Source: Lottia gigantea
Taxonomy: Eukaryota; Mollusca; Gastropoda; Lottiidae
Assembly (NCBI RefSeq): GCF_000327385.1
Contig: NW_008708943.1
Span: 1,924,407 to 1,988,406 of the forward strand
Reading direction: 5' to 3'
Length of the DNA: 64,000 bases
A model generated the notes under the pieces. The model searched no databases, was not told the DNA's origin, and worked only from the letters and a program-made list of their open reading frames with translations. The position numbers were made by a program, and so were the translations under genes. How positions within the stretch are numbered: the first letter of the stretch is position 1; every line of letters begins with the position of its first letter. Below are positions 1-11,455 of this stretch, in pieces.

Positions 1-60
1 CTTAAATTATAACTGTACTGGAATATTGTTATTCTAAATGAACGTTGTTATCTATTTCAG

Positions 61-3000
61 TATGTGGCAAGCCACCTGTTACTGGTTCAAAGGAATTAGA
101 TGACTACCCAGAAATTCATTCCTGTGTTGAAAAAATACGCAAATTACAATCAGGTCAGTATAGATGATTTGTATTTCAATACTTTAAACAATCTATGATT
201 TGGATCTTATGTTGGTAAGGTGCCTGCTTATTAGCCCAGTCTTTCATTACACTTGGTGGTACTATTACTTGTCTTTAAACTTAAATTTGACTTCTTAATG
301 TATTTAGGGTTATCAAGTGGTAAAAAAGATCGTAGTGACAGCTTTAAAGATTTTTTTACCTGGCTAACTGATAATAATGTAGATATATCAACTGTAGAAA
401 TAACGGCTACTGGTGAAAGTGGGTATGGTTTGAAAGCTAAAGAACACATCAAGGTCTCATAAATATTGTAATGTATATTTCTTAATGCTCAAGCCTTTCT
501 TTTTGATCTGAGAATTATTTTAAGTCACTCTTAAGTTGGTAATCATTTGAATTTGTCACTAAAGAAATATATCAAATTACTTTCTAGTAGACCTGTAAAA
601 AATGGATGATTTTATTATATCTTTTATCTATATTTTTAGTCATTGTGTCTCTTCAACATGTACAAAACAATCACATATTTCTATCCAGTTTTACGATGAT
701 GCTTTTAAGTATGCTTGCTGTGAATTGTGGTTACATTTAAATTTTCAAAAAATCTGATTATAAACTGAAGAAAGTTTCTGGTTTTTTAGTTTTTAGGTTT
801 CTGTCAAATAAAACACCTTGTTTTTTTTCAGGAAGCCTCCTTATTTTTAACAATTCCTAGAAAATTAATGCTAACAGTGGATTCTGCTAAGAAATCAGTT
901 TTAGGTTAGTCTAGATTTGTTTTTTGAAATTGTAAAAATGACTATGTAGTGTTTGTCTGTTTGATGTGAATATTTATCACCAAAACAAGATTTACCTGCT
1001 AAAGCAAAACACAGTTAAAGTATAAAAATTATGAAGTTTTAAAGGAAGTGTTTTGATTTTATTTCAGGAGAATTAGTAAAAGAAGATAAAATACTAAGTG
1101 CTATGCCAAATATTACCTTAGCTTTACATTTATTGTGTGAGAAATATACTCCTGACTCATTCTGGGCCCCTTATATCAGTATCCTTATGATAAAGATATA
1201 CTTTAAGTTTATGTCAGTCATGTGTGATCGAAGGAATCATATCTGATATCACATATCAGAGTAGACTTCTTGCAACTTTAAATTCTACTTTGACCTTTTC
1301 ATTCAAGAATTAGATTAGCACCCCTGGATCAAACCTTGTCCTGCAAAGCTGTTCCATAGTTTCAGCAGCTGTAAGCCAGATAATGTTGGTATACTTGTTT
1401 ATACTAGCCAGTTTTTTTTTCTATTGTCATGCAGTAAACTATTGATATGACATGGCTCGTTCAGTAGAAAACATCAAAACTCTTCGAAACAATTTGCTTT
1501 AATTAACGGAAGGCTGGTGTCTTCACTAGACTAATACAACTGTTACCATGCCAACCTTAACTGTATATAGATATTTTACCTGAATCTTACAACACACCTT
1601 TATATTTCACCTCTGATGATTTACATCAATTAAAAGGTTCACCTGTTTTAGGTAGGTCTTTTGTAATTTGTTGTAAAACTTAAAGATTTATCCAAACTTC
1701 ATGTTTTCAAGTGAGCGCCACTTCTAATTTTTAGTGTATCATTTTGTACGAATAATAGAATTGTTAGATATATTGTTGAAATGAAATGCACAGTTTGATA
1801 CTCTTTGTAACAACCTGTTTCAGGTTCTGTTTTAGTATTTCTATATCACTCTGAAATTGGTGTATTGAGCACTTACATTTGAAATTTATTTTCAAGGTGA
1901 AGCTGTTAGTCAGTATAGAAATATAGCTCGTCAATATGCCTATTTTTACAGATTATTACAGGTAATTAAAATTGATAACATTGATTACTGCTAAACATAT
2001 ATTTGTTAAGCTCAAATGAATTGTTTTATATTCAATTCCCATCACATTCTATTTCAGAAACAAGAACCCTATATCAGTAAACTTCCAATTTGTAATAACT
2101 TTACCTTTGATGAATATAGATGGGCTGTATCTACGGTGATGACACGTCAGAATCAAATACCAACAGAGGAGGGGTCAAAGGTGACATTTGGGCTGATACC
2201 ATTATGGGATATGTGCAATCATACCAATGGACATGTAAGTTGTATTATGTATATTTTTAATAATTGCTACTAGACATAGAAGGACTTTTATTATTACAAC
2301 CAGTTGCTTATGATTAAGTGATTATATTTGTTAGTTGTTAAAAAAAAATTGAGAAATACAGAATCTTGGTCAGCATCTTTCCTCGTTATTCCTTAGACCC
2401 AGCTGAAAATGGGTACAGATAACCTTGGAAAGATTCCTTCCAAGAGGTTTGTCTATATCCTTGGAGAAAAACGATTGTTTAATTTTTCAATTCTTCCTAT
2501 CTCCTTAAATGGAAAAGATTTTTGTTTTGCATATATTTCAAAAATATAAGATGAGGCTAATAAAAAAAATTATATTCATGTTTTCAGTATACGTCTGATT
2601 TTAATGTGGAGAAAAACGTTAGTGAGTGTTACGCTTTACGCGATTTTGAAGCAGGAGAACAAGTGTATATATTCTATGGAGCACGATCAAACGCTGAATT
2701 CATGATACATAATGGATTTGTTTATCCAGAAAACGAACATGATAGAGTTTGTATCAAACTGGGTAAGTATAACTTTTTTAATTGAAAGGTTGTTTTTGGC
2801 CATTGTGCATAGAATATTACTCAAAGTATTTTATCATGGTCGAAGTTGCATATAGAACAAATTTAGTGTTTCTTGTTTTTTTTTTTGGAAGATAAAGGGT
2901 TGTGGGGTATAAAGATGTTTGAAAGAAAATTTAATGTGTTATAGATATATTATATTGACTTTCCATTGTAGGAATCAGTAAAACAGACACATTATTTCAA

Positions 3001-4545
3001 ACTAAGTCTGATATTCTAGGTCAGATTGGTATTTTACCGTAAGTATTGAGTAGCTTTAATCATTACATAAAAAAATAAACTTTTTGCAACAAGTACCCAG
3101 CAGACACCTTACCTTACTTTTTGGAAGTAGACAAAAAAATTGCGAAATCCATCATGTTAGAAAAGTGATTAACAGTGATTGAAGTGTTTCATAATCTTAC
3201 TCTTTTGTTGATTTTAATTTTCAGGTCAAGATCATTTTTCCTCCACAAAGGACAATTTCCAGTAGATGGAGAGTTATTGGCCTTTCTTAGAATCTCCACA
3301 GCTGATGATGGTCAGAAATATTTTTTTTACTATAGTTTGTAGCTGTTGTCATGAATATTTAAGAGTTCATATGAATATGTGAAGGGGGTGCACACACAAA
3401 TAATGTTATGCTTTTACGGGAGCCATGGTGGCTCAGTGAATCTGACATTTGCTAACTTACCTGGAGGTTCAGGAATGTAGGAAATAAAGCTCCATTTATT
3501 GATCTCATTTCAGCATTATTAAGAGAACAATTTGGAGGGAATGTTACCATGGAGATGTTAGAAAATTTAAAAGATGAAGAAAAACCTATATGTGCTGAGA
3601 ATGAGAACAAAGTTTGGTCGTTTTTACAGACACGAGCTTCTTTGTTATTAAAAACATATCCCAATACTGTTCAGGTTTGTGGAAATTTAACTATTTTTAA
3701 ATCTTAATACAACTCTTGCTTTTGTTTATTGATACATGTATCTTCATTATAAAGAAACATTGGCTATTTGTCAAAGAATATCCTTTAAGTGACTTTATAT
3801 TAATGGATTGTAGTAAAATGTCCTGTAATTTCCATACTGATGGGGCTAATAAATACCAGTAATGTCATGAAGAGTAGCTTACTCTTTATTGATTTCCAAA
3901 TGTTGAGGGGTCTAAACATAAACCAAGTACTAACGATCGAACCGCAGAACTAAACCCGAAATTCGTATTGACAAATCTTGGTAGCAGCTAATGAACTTTT
4001 CTCATGAGGAAGTATAGTGTCTAGGAGTAGGAGTAAGCATACCCTGCCTGGCACCATACCGTCAAAGCTGCTCAACATATTTATCTCCAATTTCAAAAGA
4101 TCAAGGGAGGTAACTAATGATGATACCATAATATAATATGTACATCCTGTAATGTTCAGTGCTTGGCTAAATTGTCCAATCAGAATAACTAGACACTACT
4201 TCATGTCAAATCATATGACCTGCATCACTCAACAGGATAGCCAAGATGGATCTATGTTGAGACCTCAATATTAGCAAGCAAGCTGTTATCTTGCTGATAA
4301 TTTCTGACACCCTAAAGCCATATTTCTAGATATTAGAATTAAATAAAGCAGAGATCAGAAGTCTGAATGTCCCTATCATTTATTGTTTTGTTTTATTATT
4401 CCAGGAGGATCAAGAAGAATTGAATTCTGGGAAAGATTTAACAGTGCCGCATCAAATGGCTTTACAATTACGTATTGGTGAAAAACAGATCTTAACTTCC
4501 ACAATGGAATATTGTTCTCAGAAGTGTTCAGAAGGAGAAAAATGA
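61..4545 (+). CDS. SETD3: SETD3 actin-histidine N-methyltransferase, 3' part (12 exons, 5' end outside window)
   Basis: SETD3 transfers a methyl group from S-adenosylmethionine to a histidine of actin, in the cytoplasm (known for the family). Exons read from AG/GT junctions: 61-153, 308-453, 832-904, 1068-1178, 1571-1651, 1897-1961, 2058-2234, 2588-2762, 2972-3038, 3225-3310, 3514-3674 and 4405-4545. They join into one open frame of 457 codons ending in TGA. The order of segments follows vertebrate SETD3: an EKIRK-type helix before the SET domain, the stretch around VMTRQNQIPTEEGS, the WDMCNHTNG motif and the IFYGARSNAEF motif that carries the SET-domain tyrosine, then the Rubisco-LSMT substrate-binding region ending near LRIGEKQIL. 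The C-terminus stops soon after that, so the long acidic tail of the human protein is missing. The first exons lie left of the window. A tRNA-derived SINE head sits in intron 10 and a dispersed repeat in intron 11. Confidence 0.95.
2396..2465 (+). repeat. Dispersed repeat, 'CCCAGCTG' family, copy 1
   Basis: The block starts with CCCAGCTGAAAATGGGTAC and continues to a conserved AGAGGTTTGT end. Related blocks lie at 4888-4950 and 6785-6850. It sits in SETD3 intron 7. It resembles the body of a tRNA-derived SINE, but no A or B box is visible, so the class is not established. Confidence 0.55.
3418..3476 (+). repeat. tRNA-derived SINE head (truncated)
   Basis: GGAGCCATGGTGGCTCAGTG resembles an RNA polymerase III A box, and GGAGGTTCAGG about 30 bases later resembles a degenerate B box. 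Both are typical of tRNA-derived SINE heads. The copy is truncated and lies in SETD3 intron 10, ending about 38 bases before exon 11. Confidence 0.5.
3982..4060 (+). repeat. Dispersed repeat, 'AGCTAATGAACTTTT' family, copy 1
   Basis: The block contains AGCTAATGAACTTTT, then ATGAGGAAGT, then GCATACC. The same three blocks in the same order occur at 20650-20745. It lies in SETD3 intron 11. The class is unknown. Confidence 0.5.
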
Positions 4546-4887
4546 CAGAGCTGTGATTTCTAGGGATATATTAATTATTTATTTATAGATATTTTGATAA
4601 AATTCAGGAAAAGGAAAGATCAACATCTTTGACATTGGATTATCTTACTAAAACCATGTGTGAATTCTATACGTTTCTAAGCTGACCCTTCCTAGATTTT
4701 TCCTTTATTTGTCACAAAATAACTGCTTGCTTGCCCTCAACCAAAAGTGCCATAGGACTTTGCTTAATGAGAAGATGGTCTGCTTGACTTTTCCCTTAAA
4801 ACCACAACGTTTAGCTGTCATGTATAATAATATTTGTGTGTGTTTTAAAGTCTTATGAACAAGTCATCATTCTTCATTATTCTATTC

Positions 4888-4950
4888 AACCCAGCTGTAA
4901 TGAGTACAGATATTCTTGGAAAAAAATATTTCTTTGAGGTTTGTTTATGG
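4888..4950 (+). repeat. Dispersed repeat, 'CCCAGCTG' family, copy 2
   Basis: CCCAGCTGTAATGAGTACAG followed by TTCTTGGAAAA and GAGGTTTGT, matching the block at 2396-2465 with more substitutions. It lies in the SETD3 3' flank. Confidence 0.45.
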
Positions 4951-5430
4951 ACCAACTTGTAGATACTAATAGATTATCATGAACCAAAGTCATTGTTCTT
5001 TCATCAAAGCCCTAGTGCAGGTACTTGGTGCTTCTCAGTAACAGTGCTTCTCTAACTTAGAAATATTGTTAATCTTCATCCACGTCAGCCTTTATATACA
5101 CAATCTAGAGCATAATACTGTAAAATATTCAGTACTTGATAATAATTATTACTGTCTGTGTATATTTGTATCAGGTTGCTTCAAGATATTTATCTATATT
5201 CATGTGTCTTCATGCTTTATGAGAACATGTCACATCAAAAAAGTTTTATTTATGTGGATAATATAAATCTTGGATGGAAATTACTTCCCTTCATGCTAAC
5301 ACTAAAGTTATATATATAGTATCCAGACACAATATTATCTTAATTATTGTTCTTAAGACCACTGTTTGCTTGTGCCATTTTCATGAAATGAATTGTTACT
5401 GGAGTGCTATATAAAGCAGCACATCTGTGA

Positions 5431-5606
5431 CAGAGGCTGAGCCAGGTTTATGTCCGAGAGGGTGTGGGGGGAGAGGGGAGGGGGGGGGATATCTGAGAGT
5501 GCCCGAATCTTTAACTTAGTTATGAGATTTTTGCCCAAAAAACTTGCTTTCGGGGCTGCTAGGAAGGGCAGCTGCTCCCTCTGCCCCACCTTTGGCTCCG
5601 CCACTG
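5431..5606. mobile_element. hAT-type MITE with 8-bp target site duplication
   Basis: The right end reads, on the minus strand, CAGTGGCGGAGCC, and the left end reads CAGAGGCTGAGCC, so the ends are imperfect terminal inverted repeats of the CAGTGGCG type common in hAT elements. The element is flanked by a perfect 8-bp direct repeat, ATCTGTGA, at 5423-5430 and 5607-5614. An 8-bp duplication is the hAT signature. At 176 bp with a G-rich interior and no coding capacity it is non-autonomous. The perfect duplication suggests a fairly recent insertion. Confidence 0.85.
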
Positions 5607-6784
5607 ATCTGTGAATGTATTCTATTGTTTTGTGGTAGAAAAACCTCTGACATGTTCAAGTTACAAATTTAACTACCTAAGAATATTTCATTTGCAGAAT
5701 TATTTTGACTATTATATCTTTCTTATTGTGATATTGGACTGTTAAACATATCATAACACATGACACTTTCCCTAATAAATAAATATCCATAAATATCTAT
5801 CAAGATTATCCATTTATTCTATCAGTTTTTAATAGATTAAAATACAGATTTAGTGGTCCATCTTTTGTGTTTTTTTTCTATTTGCTAGTCTAGATGGCAT
5901 TATGCAACTGTAATAACCTAGTAAATCTAGATCTGTATATTAATCTAATGGTGTTCTTGTTATGTTTAGTTTTAAGGAATGAAAAATTTTGTATTTATTT
6001 ACTTATGTTATGTTGATGTATGTTTTTTTTTTCTTTTTTTATATAACTTTATAGGGAGGGGAACTGAAAAGATTTCACTAGGTATTAGGAATTTCACAAG
6101 CACAATTAAAAACATAACAATATATCTGATTTTGTTCATAAGCTTGTCTATCAGCTTGGCCTTTAGGTTGTCTCAGCTGACAGTTTGTATTTGCCAGCAT
6201 TGATCTAAAACTGCTGGTTAAACATAATTAGGGTGATTTGTCTGTAAGTTAAAATGTATATAAATTTTTAATACATAAATAAATTGCTAAATTAGTAAAT
6301 GATTATGTATTTTTTTCTTCAAATGATTGTATTTTACAGACCAATAGTACCTTCTTGAAGTCATGTTTTGTGTAGCCTTTATTTTCTTGAGTATCTTTTT
6401 CTGTACATTATCTATGAATTCTTACTGATCTACAGTCTGTTGTAAGCTCTCAAGTTTCAGGGCCATTTGGCAGTGAGTAGGCTTAATTTGTTGTCCTGTT
6501 AAATTGGTGCTACCCGTCTACATTAGCACGTCATTTCATTCTAAGTGTATCTCATTACATTCCTTGATAACTATTGGCTTCAGATTCAATCGGTCTATAT
6601 GACTGAGATATTACCTCTTCAGAAAAGCAGGACATAGAACTCTGTGTCACTTCATGACACACTTTCTTCCATTTCTGACCCATTAAGAGAGTTCTATAGC
6701 ACAGTTTCTAAGAGTATTGAAAACTTTGTACGACTCAGACTCAGCTTGATTTACATAGAATAATAATTAATGGTCGTTGGTTCT

Positions 6785-6850
6785 TGACCCAGCTGTAAAT
6801 GGGTAGGATAATCCGGGAAAAATCAATGCCAAGAGGTTTGACCAGGGACC
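6785..6850 (+). repeat. Dispersed repeat, 'CCCAGCTG' family, copy 3
   Basis: CCCAGCTGTAAATGGGTAG, then CCAAGAGGTTTGACC, matching the blocks at 2396 and 4888. It lies in the SETD3-SLC34A intergenic region. Confidence 0.5.
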
Positions 6851-7110
6851 AGCTGTTGGAAAGGATCCTGGTGAACATACATTGATAATATTTTCCAATG
6901 TTGAGAAAGCAAATAAAAAATGTTATTTTCATAGGCTTTCATATTCCATTTTATTTTGTTTTGCCTCGGGCACGATTATTTAATGCTTGCACTTTTGCTA
7001 TTATTTTTTTAATTCACGCCATTCAAATGTTATTTAATGCCCTAATATATTTTTTATTATTTTTTGAATACGTCTGCATATCTTTAGTAATAACTGGAGA
7101 ATGGATGAAC

Positions 7111-7476
7111 TTAAAGATGGTTTTCCTTATTTTTTAATGTCAAATTAAGCAAACTATTTGATTAATTGGTGTTTCTAATGAATTACCATGTTTTCTTAAT
7201 CATATCATTATATTCTTATTGCATATAATTAAGTGTTTTAACCTATCATAAATGTCCATGTATGTACAGTCTGGATAAACTAAAAAAGACTTTTTGACCT
7301 TTCTTGATCGGTCACTCATTAGAATTCTGCTGGTAATTCTCTTCTAATTTAGCCAATAGTGAATTAATTGCGGACAAACTGGTATCTTTCCAAGTCATTA
7401 GAACACCTCTATTTTCTATTCCTATAAGTATTAGCATTTTCATTTTCATAAATGAAAATAAGGGAACCCATCTTTG
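7111..7476 (+). repeat. 366-bp direct repeat, copy 1
   Basis: Begins TTAAAGATGG and ends AGGGAACCCATCTTT. It matches 9351-9716 over its whole length with scattered substitutions and small gaps, including shared blocks such as GTCAAATTAAGCAAACTATT and TGTACAGTCTGGATAAAC. No coding potential is evident. Confidence 0.85.
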
Positions 7477-9350
7477 ACAGTACTCTGATTTGAGATACTT
7501 GATAGTGTACAATGCAATCAAATCGTTGCACTTACAGACTTCTGTGATACACGAAATGAAGTCAAGGTATTAGACGTAGTTCTTAATAGCTTAATATTGA
7601 AGATGCCGTAAAGCTTGCGTTGTTTGGGCAATTTTAAAACTGAGTTTCCTTCTAGTTCAGCAAATAGTTCGAAGATATCACGTAACCCAAGAAAACATGT
7701 ACTAATGGTTTTTGTTTGTACCAAAAAAAAGATAACAGATCGCTGTCACCTTATTATTTACAAAAATTGGTTTCACGCAAGAAACCTATCAATTTGGTCG
7801 AAACATTTTCAGTTGAATTGTTTTTTAAAGAGTTGTATAATGTCGTTTATTGGGGCATCTGACCATAGAACATGGTACAGACTTTTATAAAGTTTCAGAC
7901 TTTTTCTCAGCCCCTACAAATGAACATGGAGAATTCTTAAAATAGAACATAGGTATAAATTATTACCGACTTGACCACTCGACACGTAATTTTCAAAAAA
8001 TAATAATATTTACTAAATTGTAACATAACTTGATTTGATAATATTGTTTGTTTTAAGATAAAAGTTTATTTAAATAATTCAATATTTGGCCCCCTGTATA
8101 TAAACAACCACATGTTTTTAATGATAACATATCACTTATGATCTCACTATAGTCATTTAACTCATTAAAGGGTACACTTATCAAAATAGTTCCGCCGTAT
8201 AAGGCCTCATCGTCTTCAGAAATTTACAAGAAAATTACATGTTTCTACAAGTTTTTATCTCAGTTGGCGAACTGCTTATTAAAATTCTGAGGTATTGAAT
8301 AAGTCATGTGATTTTCTAACCGGCTAATCGACACGCTTCTACATATCGTTCGTTTTTGTTAAAATGCACACGCACACACGAGACTCGCGAATTTATAACA
8401 TACGAGTACGAGTAACCCCTCTAATCTGTGGAGTTGAATAAGGGTGCAGCCAATTCAGAGTCAGACCACATGCCAATCAATCATACCACAGTCTAGATAG
8501 GTCAAAAAAAACGGAAGGTCAATCTATCACGTTGATGTGGTTAAGCTATTATTTAGGCCTACGTTCCTTTAAAAAATTAATCATTGTTTGCGTCCATTTT
8601 TTTCTGATAAGATTTCATTGAGTTTCCTTAAACTATTTCTTTACATTCGAATATTTTTGCACACAACCTTGTATCATTTTCTGATAAAAATTTCTTATTT
8701 GCAGCAAGAAAATTAAGTTAATTTATTTCTTATCGATAACAAACACGGAGAAGGCTCGTGATAACCTAGACTTCATTTAATCATTTTAGACTTTATCACT
8801 CCAGCCTAAATGAAACTAAGAACCAAAAGACCAAAAAATGAATGAAACTAAGAAGCAAGGCCCAAAGCAAGGGGCAGCCTAAACTGGGAGTGGATTTACC
8901 ACAGAAGACTGGCATTCAAGAACCTGCTGCTATAAAATAGATCCAATGTGGAAATTCCAACATGGTTCACCATGTAAAAAAATGGATATACTTCTTTATT
9001 TTGTGCCCAGTTAATTACCCACGAAGGCAAACGCTAATTCGAATTTACTGACAAAATTCCCCTCATCCTACCCTGTATGGAGTTATGCATGGGCCTACAT
9101 ATTTTGCTTGTCGACGTTAATATAAAGAAGTTAGAGAACTAATTTGGCCAATGTCTTCTTGAGTAAAATAAATGGCGTTGAAAACAATTTTGTTTCAATC
9201 TAAGGGCATATATTCATTTCAGGCCTGTAAACAATGGTTGGAAACGTTTTCAGGAGCGTGATTATATTTAAAATATACATGTATATTGCAACAAAACTTT
9301 TGTCAAAAGAATCTAGTATAATCGATGGTAGTCCTCTTTAATGAAACTTT

Positions 9351-9716
9351 TTAAAGATGGGTTTCCTTATTTTCTAGTGTCAAATTAAGCAAACTATTTG
9401 ATTAATTGGTGTTTCCAATGAATTATGTATTCTTAAACATATCATCTGATTCTTATTGCATATAATTAAGAGTTTTAACCAATCATAAATTTCCGCATTT
9501 ATGTACAGTCTGGATAAACAAAAAATACTTCTTGACCTTTCTGGATCGGTCACTGATTCCGCTGATAATTCTCTTCTTATTTAACTAATTATGTATTAAT
9601 TATGGACATGTGAGACATCTGGTATATTTCCAAGTCATTGGAACATCTCTACTCTCTTCTAGTATAAGTATTAACATTTCCCTCTTGATAAATGAAAATA
9701 AGGGAACCCATCTTTA
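9351..9716 (+). repeat. 366-bp direct repeat, copy 2
   Basis: Second copy of the block at 7111-7476, in the same orientation about 2.2 kb away. Both copies have the same overall length by my count. The shared part stops abruptly at both ends, as in a dispersed element or local duplication. Confidence 0.85.
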
Positions 9717-11387
9717 ATAGTTTTTGACAGATCTAAACAGATCGATAACCACCATTTAATATATTCCTGAAGTTTGTCAATGTTTTTTTTTTGACTAATT
9801 TTAACAAATTTCTCCTTATATCTTAAAAATTCGCGCCACTCAGATTTCTTATAAAGGTTGTTGGAAGGACAACACAACATCTGGTAACAGACGGTATCCT
9901 GTAGACCAGACGTCGGCTATTTTTATCAGAAAATCTACTATAAATACGAGATAGTGCTTATATAACCATTTCAATATAACAAGGTATGGGTTAGTTACTT
10001 GGCAGGAGTGTATATATATATAGTCCGAAATATTCTCATATATATTCCTGCCATTGTTACCTATGTAATCAGGTTATCAGTATTCAGCGGCAGCGCCAGC
10101 GCCAGTCCACATCCTCACCCCCAGAAATATTGTATGAAATTGTATGAAATAAGTATGACTTTAATACGCGATTGCTATTAAATATGTGTCAGAACTCAAA
10201 ATAATTGATATTATTTAAAAAAAAAAAAATTGGCAGAGGGATTGAAGAGAAAACAATCAATTATAGCCGTAAGAGGAAAGATTTTGAGTCAGCATGTTTC
10301 GGACTTGGGTATTTTATCCACAACAAGCTGGCTGGCGGATGTTGGTTTTGGCAGGAATCGCGTTTGATCTCTAATTTACTCAAGGCTAAGATTATGTAAG
10401 GTTTGTATTTTGTTAACAATGAATAAAACCAAAGATAAAATGGTAGTTACACATGATTAATATTTTTTTTGAATATGTCCTTCTCCTAGATGAGTTAAAC
10501 CTCCAGAATAAATACCAGAAAAAGCGGAAAATCTTTGATAACCGAAGATGACGACAAGAAAGAAGAAAAGGGTAAATATCAGGGATATACACCAATACAA
10601 ATACCAGACGTTTATACACAGATATCAGGTACATATGACTAACGTAATCTACCTGTATGACGTCACCAATTACAGGTAAGATATACAGGTGTAACTGATT
10701 AAGAAGTTGTTAAATTGCCAAGTTTGGGTGTAAAATAACTTTTAGAGGTGAACAGTGAGTGTGAGGTCGGTTAGACTTTTTAGGCAAAATATAAAAATAG
10801 GGGGCATTGAGTAGAAAGAGTGCGCTGAATACAGTTTTGTGGGTCTAAAGGATAGTGGGGCGACTTGGAAAAATAGTAGGGTTTAGAATCATATTACAAG
10901 GGATTTGACGCATAATTTGTAAAATCAGACAATTATCAAAATGATCTCTATGACAGAAGAATCAATTGATCTATTTTTTCTACCCGAGAGATAGTTATCA
11001 TTTTTTGTTAACCTTAGTATTGGTATATCTCATTTTCCAATGTATGCATCAAATCTTCCCAAAAAATAATCCCCATGAAATAGGTCGAACACCTGAGTTC
11101 TTTGTCGACATTTGAATATTGAATATCACTTAAAGACATACAAAAGCCAAGAGTCTTGTCGATGTAATTAATGAGAAACCGCCACTTTTTTTTAAAGCAA
11201 AACCATAACAGGCCCTTTGTTACATTGAATCATAATACTTTGGGGTCACGACAGGTGAGAAATTGCATGGGAACTGAAAAGGGTTTGTTTGGAAGTCACA
11301 CAAAGCATTGAACAACCAAAATGTGGTTGACTTCTTTGATCTTAACTGTTAATCCATAGACGTTTTGCTATTTCTGCTAATGAAATA

Positions 11388-11455
11388 AAAGGAATGGAGT
11401 TTTACGTCCTATTTTTCTGCACCTATTTGGGCTAATGAAGATGGGCAAATAAAAT
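11388..11455 (+). repeat. Dispersed repeat, 'GGAGTTTTAYGTCCT' family, copy 1
   Basis: GAAATAAAAGGAATGGAG, then TTTTACGTCCTA, then TTTCTGCACC and a GGGC...GAAGA...GGGC end. Related blocks are at 28852-28915 (+) and 54022-54090 (-). Confidence 0.55.

Noticed and set aside
253-462. Apparent independent small protein of 69 residues
   Set aside because: It is SETD3 exon 2 (308-453) read with intron at both ends.
5407-5604. Minus-strand open frame of 65 codons
   Set aside because: It covers the non-coding hAT-type MITE; the composition follows the element's G-rich interior.
9999-10181. Open frame of 60 codons with a hydrophobic start
   Set aside because: No conserved motif or splice context; the composition reflects local TATATA tracts.
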